From Gammaproteobacteria bacterium RIFCSPHIGHO2_12_FULL_38_11 (GTDB lineage: Bacteria > Pseudomonadota > Gammaproteobacteria > Coxiellales > Coxiellaceae), in assembly GCA_001801515.1 (NCBI GenBank), contig MGXX01000066.1, positions 16,606 to 29,132 on the forward strand: a stretch of DNA of 12,527 nt, given 5' to 3'. Below, piece after piece: positions 7,188-12,527 of the stretch (positions are counted from its first letter, which is position 1; every line of letters starts with the position of its first letter). The notes beneath the pieces were generated by a model. It did not search any database and was not told where the DNA came from. It worked only from the letters and a program-made list of their open reading frames with translations. The translations under genes were made by a program, and so were the position numbers.

Positions 7188-7213
7188 TTTTAGACCGCTT
7201 GCACTTTTAGACC
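7188..7213 (+). repeat. 9-bp direct repeat around the pdxJ -35 region, possible regulator site
   Basis: TTTTAGACC occurs at 7188-7196 and again at 7205-7213, 17 bases start to start, flanking the TTGCAC candidate -35 of pdxJ. Two identical half-sites about 1.6 helical turns apart beside a promoter could bind a dimeric regulator, but in AT-rich DNA a nine-base repeat may be chance. Confidence 0.35.
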
Positions 7214-7227
7214 TATCTCTTTACAAT
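7199..7227 (+). promoter_or_regulatory. Candidate promoter of pdxJ
   Basis: TTGCAC (7199-7204) and TACAAT (7222-7227) are separated by the ideal 17 bases. The -10 matches consensus at five of six positions, the -35 only at its TTG. Transcription would start near 7234, leaving a short leader with the strong ribosome binding site of pdxJ. This suggests pdxJ is transcribed on its own and not only from the lepA-recO block. Confidence 0.5.
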
Positions 7228-7262
7228 CCACTCGATTGAAGCAAACAGGAGGAGGCACAATC

Positions 7263-8021
7263 ATGACTATTCGCTTAGGCGTTAATATCGACCATGTAGC
7301 GACGCTAAGGCAGGCGCGCGGTGTTGATTACCCAGACCCTGTACAGGCTGCTTTTAAAGCCATTAAAGGGGGGGCAGATGGCATTACTTTGCATTTACGT
7401 GAAGATCGAAGACATATTCAAGATTCCGATGTTTATACTTTTAAAGAAACATTGAACGTCCCCCTGAATTTAGAAATGGCAATTACTGAAGAAATGATTG
7501 CGATTGCTGAATCTGTTCAACCAGCCTACGTATGTTTGGTGCCTGAAAAACGGCATGAATTAACGACAGAAGGTGGTTTGGATGTGCTTGGCCGTATCGA
7601 AGAAATTACGGAAGTGTGCGCACGTTTAACAGAAGCTGGCGTAATTGTTTCTTTGTTTATTGATCCTGATAAAGCACAAATTGAAGCAGCAAAACGTTGT
7701 GGTGCGCCAACGATTGAAATACATACAGGCGCTTATTCAAATGCACATAAAACACCTGAAAGTCGAGTTGAATTAAAGCGTGTTGTTGATGCAGCGGAAT
7801 ACGCGCATCAATTACGCTTAGTGGTGAACGCAGGGCATGGTTTGCATATTGAAAATGTGCAGGCTATTGCAGCAATTCCTATAATGAATGAATTGAATAT
7901 CGGGCACAGTATCGTTGCCAGAGCACTGTTTATTGGCATGCAACGGGCTGTTGAAGAAATGAAAACCTTGATGATGTCAGCGCGTGATGTAGAAGCGCAA
8001 TTTATTGCGTCTCCGGTTTAG
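7263..8021 (+). CDS. pdxJ: Pyridoxine 5'-phosphate synthase
   Basis: A 252-residue TIM-barrel enzyme (E. coli 243) that condenses 1-deoxyxylulose 5-phosphate with 3-amino-2-oxopropyl phosphate to form pyridoxine 5'-phosphate, the last ring-closing step of the DXP-dependent vitamin B6 route, in the cytosol. The start [16 protein letters not shown] is diagnostic. H44 and R46 (HLREDRRH), E71 (NLEMA), the [14 protein letters not shown] and IEIHTG segments, and H192 (NAGHGL) match catalytic or phosphate-binding positions of E. coli PdxJ. The frame opens at a TTG at 7236, but AGGAGGAGG (7247-7255), an almost perfect Shine-Dalgarno, ends seven bases before the ATG at 7263, which also fits the family's N-terminus. 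acpS, often next, is absent; the convergent lpxH ends 23 bases away with no terminator hairpin visible between them. The C-terminus is about 9 residues longer than in E. coli. Confidence 0.98.
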   Translation: MTIRLGVNIDHVATLRQARGVDYPDPVQAAFKAIKGGADGITLHLREDRRHIQDSDVYTFKETLNVPLNLEMAITEEMIAIAESVQPAYVCLVPEKRHELTTEGGLDVLGRIEEITEVCARLTEAGVIVSLFIDPDKAQIEAAKRCGAPTIEIHTGAYSNAHKTPESRVELKRVVDAAEYAHQLRLVVNAGHGLHIENVQAIAAIPIMNELNIGHSIVARALFIGMQRAVEEMKTLMMSARDVEAQFIASPV

Positions 8022-8044
8022 TATTATTTCGCACATGTTCCTTA

Positions 8045-8749
8045 TTATTGTTGCGGAATATTAATTAAGATCATTTTTCCGTCATGATCAACTTGTAAAT
8101 AATTTCCATGGTTATGCCACGCATCCAACACAATTCTTTTTTCGCCTAAATGGGGTTTGTGGGTATGACCATGGATTAATTTTGAGGCGTGATATTTTTT
8201 TATTGCCGCGTCAACCGCACTTTCTGTCACGTCCATTATTTCAGCTGATTTTTTTGAATTATATTGTACGCTTTCTTTTCGCATTTGATTGGCTATTTTT
8301 CGTCTGAATGACAATGGTAATGATAAAAATAGTTTTTGAATAATTTTATTGTGGGTGATTTTTCGAAAACGTTGGTGACTTTTATCTTGTGTACACAAAC
8401 TATCGCCATGCATTAATAAAATTTTTTGATTATTTAATTCAATAACAGTTGGGTCTGAAATTAAGGTTACTCCTGAGCGTGTTGCAAATGATTTTCCTAT
8501 TAAAAAGTCGCGATTACCATGCATTAAAAAAACAGGGACACCTTTTTCTATTATACGCGACAAAGCCCGAATGATAGATTGTGTAAAAACAGTGTTATCA
8601 TCATCACCTATGGCCAGTTCAAAAAGGTCACCCAGAATATATAATGCATCTGCTGTGGGTGCGATATGCTCTAGAAAGTAGAAAAACGTGTTGTTGATCT
8701 GTGGTTGGCTTGCATCGAGATGCAAATCAGAAATAAATAAGGTGCTCAT
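8045..8749 (-). CDS. lpxH: UDP-2,3-diacylglucosamine diphosphatase LpxH
   Basis: A 234-residue calcineurin-like phosphoesterase (E. coli 240) that hydrolyses UDP-2,3-diacylglucosamine to lipid X and UMP in lipid A synthesis at the inner face of the cytoplasmic membrane. Metal ligands fall at the same numbers as in E. coli: D8 and H10 (SDLHL), D41 (LGDLFE), N79 (HGNRD), H114 (MHGD), H195 and H197 (HGHTH). The DDD at 49-51 also matches. The open frame extends to an ATG at 8857, but the extra 36 residues have no family counterpart; the ATG at 8749 gives the exact E. coli numbering, so I chose it. Its ribosome binding site is modest (GAG about 9 bases upstream). It diverges from gltX, and presence of this gene shows that the cell makes lipid A through the LpxH route. 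Confidence 0.97.
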   Translation of the reverse strand: MSTLFISDLHLDASQPQINNTFFYFLEHIAPTADALYILGDLFELAIGDDDNTVFTQSIIRALSRIIEKGVPVFLMHGNRDFLIGKSFATRSGVTLISDPTVIELNNQKILLMHGDSLCTQDKSHQRFRKITHNKIIQKLFLSLPLSFRRKIANQMRKESVQYNSKKSAEIMDVTESAVDAAIKKYHASKLIHGHTHKPHLGEKRIVLDAWHNHGNYLQVDHDGKMILINIPQQ

Positions 8750-8786
8750 GCTCACGATCTCATTGGCAGCGATGACTAAAATTGCG

Positions 8787-8816
8787 ATAATAGCTGCCTT
8801 TGTGTTACGTATACAA
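8787..8816 (-). promoter_or_regulatory. Candidate promoter of lpxH
   Basis: On the minus strand TTGTAT (8811-8816) and TATTAT (8787-8792) are 18 bases apart. The -10 matches consensus at five of six positions, the -35 at its TTG. Transcription would start about 30 bases before the chosen lpxH ATG, which supports that ATG over the upstream one at 8857, as the latter would lie upstream of the transcript. Confidence 0.4.
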
Positions 8817-8830
8817 GTAGGAGTATGAAA

Positions 8831-8938
8831 ATGAGCGAAGGCGCCAGTCGGAAGCACGCACGTGTGAGCGTAGCGAACACAAGTAAGCGCGTAAAATTAA
8901 ATAAAAGTGAACGAAGTGAGCGCAGACATGACATTTAA
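8831..8938 (+). CDS. Possible 35-residue basic leader peptide overlapping the gltX start
   Basis: An ORF from ATG 8831 to TAA 8936-8938 encodes a peptide starting MSEGASRKHARVSVANTS, rich in Lys, Arg and Ser, with no Trp, Cys or run of Glu. AGGAG (8819-8823) stands seven bases before the ATG, a better ribosome binding site than that of gltX. Another ATG two codons upstream (8825) is too close to the AGGAG. The ORF runs across the gltX start codon (8928) and stops eight bases after it, so its ribosomes could re-start on gltX (translational coupling). The DNA is unusually GC-rich and contains GTGT and ACAC arms around GAGCGTAGCGA, which may instead mark a non-coding repeat. Whether it is translated is not known. 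Confidence 0.3.
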   Translation: MSEGASRKHARVSVANTSKRVKLNKSERSERRHDI

Positions 8939-10331
8939 AACCCGCTTTTGCCCCAGTCCAACTGGTTACGTGCATTTAGGCAATATACGAACGGCTTTGT
9001 TTTGTGCATTGTTAGCGAAACATCACGCTGGTTGCTTTTTATTGCGTATTGAAGACACTGATAAAGCCCGTTCAGATGAACACTATACCGAAGCTTTAAT
9101 GGAAGATTTGCGGTGGTTAGGGTTAGATTGGCAAGAAGGTCCTTATTATCAATCACAGCGTCAAGTGATTTATGATGGTTATTATGAGCAGTTACTAGAA
9201 CAAAAAAGGGCATATCATTGTTTTTGTAGCGAAGAACAGTTGTCCTTACAGCGTATATTGCAGCAAAAAGCAGGAAAGCCACCGCGTTATCCTGGAACCT
9301 GTTTGCATTTAACTGATGCAGAAATAGTACAAAAAAAATCAGAAGGATTAAAGTCCGCATTACGTTTTCATATGCCTGAAAATGAAGTGATTAGCTTTGT
9401 CGATATTGTACGCGGTGAACAGCGTTTTCATTCAAATGATTTGGGTGATTTTGTGATTCGCCGTGGTGATGGCACAGCGCCTTTTATGTATTGTAATGCG
9501 CTTGACGATGCCTTGATGGGTGTTACACATGTTTTACGTGGAGAAGATCATTTAACCAATACGCCACGGCAAATTGCCATTTTAAATGCGTTGAAATTAC
9601 CCGTTGCAACTTATGGGCATATTGCCTTAATTGTTGGACCTGATGCTAGTCCGTTGTCGAAAAGACACGGCAGTCGGAGTATCAGGACATTGCGAGAAGA
9701 AGGTTTTTTACCGATGGCGATTTTGAATTATTTGGCGCGATTAGGTCATTATTTTGGGCACGACCAATTTTTAACACTGGATGAATTAAGCGCACAATTT
9801 AAAACAGAATCACTCTCTAAATCGCACGCAAAATATAATGAGCAACAATTATTATTTTGGCAAACGCAGACGGTATTGCAATTATGTGAAGCTGAATTTT
9901 GGAAGTGGGTTGGTCCATCGATTGAAAATACAGTGCCAGAAAATAAACGCAGTGATTTTATGGCTACGATTAAACCCAATGTTCAATTTCCCTATGAAGT
10001 TAAAGTGTGGGCAGACGTTTTATTTTCAGAATCTGTAAAATACAGTGAAGAACAAAAAAATATTTTAACATCTGCTGGAAAAACTTATTTCTCAGCAGCA
10101 TTAACAGCATTAGAAAATAATGGAAAAGATGCTGAGAAAATTATTCATGATATAAAAGAAACACTGGGTATAAAAGGTAAGGCGTTATTTCAACCTTTAC
10201 GGATTGCATTAACTGGGCATGAGCATGGACCTGATTTGGGAAAATTATTTTCTCTGATGGATGATAAAAAAATGCAATCCAGGTTGAGGGCGTGCATCGC
10301 GGAGACAAATTGGAAAAAGTCATCATTATAA
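8928..10331 (+). CDS. gltX: Glutamyl-tRNA synthetase, GluRS2-like
   Basis: A 467-residue class I aminoacyl-tRNA synthetase (E. coli GltX 471) that attaches glutamate to tRNA in the cytosol. The HIGH-type motif is PSPTGYVHLGN (9-19) and the KMSKS-type motif PLSKRHG (242-248). The zinc ligands C98, C100, C125 and H127 carry exactly the E. coli numbers. The frame opens at a GTG at 8907, but the ATG at 8928 gives this numbering and the family's N-terminus (M-x-x-KTRFxPSPTG); its ribosome binding site is weak. After PLSKRHG comes GSRSIRTLREEGFLP; E. coli GluRS has GAVSV there. This version is reminiscent of the second synthetase (GltX2/GluRS2) of some proteobacteria, which may charge tRNA-Gln for the amidotransferase route. 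A second gltX and gatCAB elsewhere would be expected if so; neither is in this window. Confidence 0.95.
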   Translation: MTFKTRFCPSPTGYVHLGNIRTALFCALLAKHHAGCFLLRIEDTDKARSDEHYTEALMEDLRWLGLDWQEGPYYQSQRQVIYDGYYEQLLEQKRAYHCFCSEEQLSLQRILQQKAGKPPRYPGTCLHLTDAEIVQKKSEGLKSALRFHMPENEVISFVDIVRGEQRFHSNDLGDFVIRRGDGTAPFMYCNALDDALMGVTHVLRGEDHLTNTPRQIAILNALKLPVATYGHIALIVGPDASPLSKRHGSRSIRTLREEGFLPMAILNYLARLGHYFGHDQFLTLDELSAQFKTESLSKSHAKYNEQQLLFWQTQTVLQLCEAEFWKWVGPSIENTVPENKRSDFMATIKPNVQFPYEVKVWADVLFSESVKYSEEQKNILTSAGKTYFSAALTALENNGKDAEKIIHDIKETLGIKGKALFQPLRIALTGHEHGPDLGKLFSLMDDKKMQSRLRACIAETNWKKSSL

Positions 10332-11056
10332 TTCCAACTTATAACGAAAGAAATAATATTTCAATTATTTTGAATGAGCTTGAGATCGTTTTTTCTAAAA
10401 TTAAAAACTACGACATGTTTGTATTGGTGTATGACAGTGATTCTTCTGATAATACAGCAGAGGTTGTGAGGGAGTATCAACAAAAATTCCCTAATATTTA
10501 TTTGCAAACCGAAGAAAAAAAATCCGGTTTGGGAAGCGCTTATTTTCAAGCCATGCAGTATGCGATTGATACATTACATGCGGATTTTGTTTTTGAATTT
10601 GATGCAGATGGCTCCCATCGCCCTGAATATTTACCTCCTATGATGGAAGCATTTAAACAAGGTGCTGATGTTGTTATGGGAAGTCGTTATGTTCCGGGGG
10701 GTGCTATCCCTAAAAATTGGGCGCTCAATCGAAAATTATTATCTGTTTTGGGAAATGTGGCAGCAAGAATAATGTTGAGTTATAAAATAAAGGATTACAC
10801 CACTGGATTTCGGGGAACGCGTGTTTCTGTGTTAAAAAAAATTAATTGGTCTGACATAAAATCAACGGGATATGCTTATAAAATTCATTTAATGTGGTTG
10901 TTGTATTTATTGCGTGTCAAAATAGTGGAATTCCCGATTTGTTTTGTGGATCGAAAAGAAGGGCTTAGTAAACTACCTAAAAATAATGTGCTTGAATCTT
11001 TGTTGTTGCTTTTTAATTTGCGGCTTCAACGGATAATGAATTTTTTGTTTAATTAG
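10310..11056 (+). CDS. GT2-family glycosyltransferase, polyprenol-phosphate sugar synthase (DPM1-like)
   Basis: A 248-residue GT-A fold glycosyltransferase of the dolichol-phosphate mannose synthase type, which moves a sugar from a nucleotide donor to a polyprenyl phosphate at the inner membrane. It starts MEKVIIIIPTYNERNN, has the metal-binding DAD (98-100, in FEFDADGSHRPEY), GSRYVPGG, and the C-terminal DRKEGLSK (214-221), the family's R-x-x-G-x-SK element. The early DDxSxDGT motif is altered to DSDSSDNT. No C-terminal GtrA-type membrane segments are present, as in short soluble DPM1 forms. Start choice: TTG 10310 has GGAGA four bases upstream and gives the family's usual N-terminus; GTG 10292 would add six residues but has only a poorly spaced ribosome binding site. 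It overlaps the gltX end by 22 bases and precedes cysS by 34 bases, so it is probably co-transcribed. Sugar and acceptor cannot be told from sequence. Confidence 0.88.
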   Translation: MEKVIIIIPTYNERNNISIILNELEIVFSKIKNYDMFVLVYDSDSSDNTAEVVREYQQKFPNIYLQTEEKKSGLGSAYFQAMQYAIDTLHADFVFEFDADGSHRPEYLPPMMEAFKQGADVVMGSRYVPGGAIPKNWALNRKLLSVLGNVAARIMLSYKIKDYTTGFRGTRVSVLKKINWSDIKSTGYAYKIHLMWLLYLLRVKIVEFPICFVDRKEGLSKLPKNNVLESLLLLFNLRLQRIMNFLFN

Positions 11057-11090
11057 GAGCTGTTCTACGAAGAAATCGGGAGAATGTTAA

Positions 11091-12458
11091 ATGTTTATCT
11101 ATGATTCATTGAGAGCTGAGAAGCGCGAATTTAAGCCGATTACACCAGGCGAAATAAAAATGTATGTCTGTGGTCAAACCGTATATGACCTATGTCATAT
11201 CGGACACGCGCGTTCAATGATTGTATTTGATATGGTGGTGCGTTATTTTCGTTCGCAAAATTATAAAGTAACGTATGTGCGTAATATTACTGACATAGAC
11301 GATAAAATTATCAAACGTGCCAATGAAAATGGTGAGACTTGTGATGTATTAACGAAACGTTTTATTGATTTAATGCATCAGGATGAAAAATCATTGTGTT
11401 TATTAGAACCGACGCATGAACCGCGTGCGACTGAATTTGTTGCGCCGATTATTACCTTAATTGAAAAATTAGTAGCAGAAAAAATGGCTTATATTGCAGG
11501 TAATGGCGATGTTTGTTTTCCTGTTAAAAAATTTCATACCTATGGAAAATTGTCCAAACATGATATCGAAAAATTAATTGTCGGCGCCCGTATTGATATT
11601 AATGAAGGTAAGGATGATCCGCTTGATTTTGTCGTATGGAAATTGGCAAAGCCAAATGAGCCGTGCTGGGAATCACCATGGGGAAATGGCCGGCCGGGTT
11701 GGCATATTGAATGCTCGGCGATGGCGCAAACTATTTTGGGCCAGCCTTTTGATATTCATGGTGGCGGCATGGATTTAAAATTTCCGCATCATGAAAATGA
11801 AATTGCGCAATCAGAAAGCGCTTATCATTGCACGTTTGCCAATATTTGGATGCACGCAGGATTATTAAATGTGAACGGTGAAAAAATGTCGAAATCGCTT
11901 AATAATTTTTTTACGATTCAGGATGTGCTGGCAAAACACAATGTCGAAGTTATTCGTTATTTTATGTTGTCGTCACATTATCGTAGCCCAGTTGATTATT
12001 CTGATGAGAATATGGAAAAAGCGATGCTGGCTTTGAAGCGACTTTACACTGCAATACGTGGTTTAGTCATTGTCACTGCCACTGCCACTGCCACTGATTT
12101 TGTGTCAGCAATGGATGATGATTTTAATACATCTATTGCGTTATCTGTTTTGTTTGACACGGCAAAAGAAATAAATATTTTACGCGAAGAAAATAATATT
12201 AAGGACGCAAGTGCATTAGCAGCACAATTAAAAAAATGTGGCGAAATATTGGGTATTTTACAAATGGATCCAGAAATTTTTTTACAAGGTGAGGTGAGTG
12301 ATGAATTTTCAGCGCAAGTCGAAAAATTAATTGCGCTTCGGTCTACAGCTAAGAAGAATAAAAATTACGTGGAAGCGGATCGCATTCGCGCTCAACTGTC
12401 TTTAATGAATGTTGTTATTGAGGACAGCGTGGGTGGAGTGAGTTGGCGGAAAAATTAA
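11091..12458 (+). CDS. cysS: Cysteinyl-tRNA synthetase
   Basis: A 455-residue class I synthetase (E. coli 461) that charges tRNA-Cys in the cytosol. The zinc site that selects cysteine is complete: C27 (YVCGQTVYD), C208 (WHIECSAM), H233 and E237 (FPHHENE), each one lower than in E. coli. HIGH is at 36-39 and KMSKS at 265-269 (GEKMSKSLNNFF). The DALR-type anticodon domain begins near AMDDDFNT and the protein ends in GVSWRKN. The linker between catalytic and anticodon domains contains alternating Thr-Ala (329-335), encoded by a six-base tandem repeat. ATG 11091 is preceded by GGGAGA at about 8 bases. In E. coli cysS is near lpxH too, but here gltX and a glycosyltransferase lie between. No terminator hairpin is seen after the stop before the window ends. 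Confidence 0.98.
   Translation: MFIYDSLRAEKREFKPITPGEIKMYVCGQTVYDLCHIGHARSMIVFDMVVRYFRSQNYKVTYVRNITDIDDKIIKRANENGETCDVLTKRFIDLMHQDEKSLCLLEPTHEPRATEFVAPIITLIEKLVAEKMAYIAGNGDVCFPVKKFHTYGKLSKHDIEKLIVGARIDINEGKDDPLDFVVWKLAKPNEPCWESPWGNGRPGWHIECSAMAQTILGQPFDIHGGGMDLKFPHHENEIAQSESAYHCTFANIWMHAGLLNVNGEKMSKSLNNFFTIQDVLAKHNVEVIRYFMLSSHYRSPVDYSDENMEKAMLALKRLYTAIRGLVIVTATATATDFVSAMDDDFNTSIALSVLFDTAKEINILREENNIKDASALAAQLKKCGEILGILQMDPEIFLQGEVSDEFSAQVEKLIALRSTAKKNKNYVEADRIRAQLSLMNVVIEDSVGGVSWRKN
12074..12097 (+). repeat. Hexanucleotide tandem repeat within cysS
   Basis: Three perfect CACTGC units and a fourth differing only in its last base (CACTGA) run in frame and encode Thr-Ala repeats in the linker of CysRS. 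Unit-number changes would be in frame and add or remove a Thr-Ala pair without breaking the gene. Confidence 0.85.
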
Positions 12459-12527
12459 CCTAAGGAGCTGTGCAAAAATAACTTACCCTTTTTAGCGCTC
12501 AGTGTGATGGCAGATTGAAATGTTCTG
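12459..12527 (+). other. Unassigned tail after cysS
   Basis: These 69 bases show no ORF of note, no terminator hairpin and no recognisable RNA gene. An AGGAGCTGT (12463-12471) directly after the cysS stop repeats a string found directly after the glycosyltransferase stop (11055-11063). It might be the leader of a following gene or the edge of an element that lies outside the window; the sequence here does not decide. Confidence 0.3.

Noticed and set aside
8022..8044. Bidirectional terminator between pdxJ and lpxH
   Set aside because: The 23-base gap has no inverted repeat able to form a GC stem.
8750..8857. N-terminal extension of LpxH to the ATG at 8857
   Set aside because: The extra 36 residues match nothing in the family, and the ATG at 8749 gives all metal ligands the same numbers as in E. 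coli; the candidate promoter lies between the two starts.
11055..12471. AGGAGCTGT found after both the glycosyltransferase stop and the cysS stop, as a mobile element border
   Set aside because: Only nine bases are shared, the string resembles a ribosome binding site, and cysS between the copies is a native gene with no transposase; chance is likely.

Overview
The window reads as chromosomal DNA of an AT-rich gammaproteobacterium. Most genes are housekeeping and their protein sequences align residue for residue with the E. coli families (LepA, RNase III, Era, RecO, PdxJ, LpxH, GltX, CysS). The gene order lepA-(lepB)-rnc-era-recO-pdxJ is the classic gammaproteobacterial cluster. Low GC, a GluRS2-like glutamyl-tRNA synthetase and a large orphan gene in the cluster suggest a host-associated or Legionellales-like lineage; this is inference from style, not a database match.

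Layout. Positions 1-216 (minus) hold the N-terminal part of a RelE/HigB-type toxin running off the left edge, with its own near-consensus promoter. Positions 217-435 are non-coding leader DNA between that toxin and lepA. A plus-strand block follows: lepA, a Phd-family antitoxin, a VapC (PIN) toxin, rnc, era, recO, a 591-residue protein of unknown function, and pdxJ. lepB (signal peptidase I), normally between lepA and rnc, is absent; the toxin-antitoxin pair sits in its place. phd/vapC, vapC/rnc and rnc/era each overlap by four bases (ATGA), so RNase III synthesis looks coupled to toxin translation. pdxJ has its own promoter-like sequence. lpxH (minus) converges on pdxJ and diverges from gltX. 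gltX, a GT2 glycosyltransferase gene and cysS form the last plus-strand block. No gap exceeds 300 bases.

How the genes relate. The lepA-recO block combines ribosome function (LepA, Era), dsRNA processing (RNase III) and recombination repair (RecO), now interrupted by a toxin-antitoxin module. The right block combines lipid A synthesis (LpxH), aminoacylation for Glu/Gln and Cys, and a polyprenol-sugar type glycosyltransferase.

Most notable oddities: (1) RNase III lacks the catalytic aspartate equivalent to E. coli D114, and the local DNA looks like a pair of compensating one-base indels; (2) the toxin-antitoxin pair replaces lepB and rnc has no Shine-Dalgarno of its own; (3) the first 19 or so codons of era are built from a double-palindrome repeat; (4) an unrecognised, soluble 591-residue protein sits between recO and pdxJ; (5) a 35-codon basic ORF with a good ribosome binding site overlaps the gltX start.
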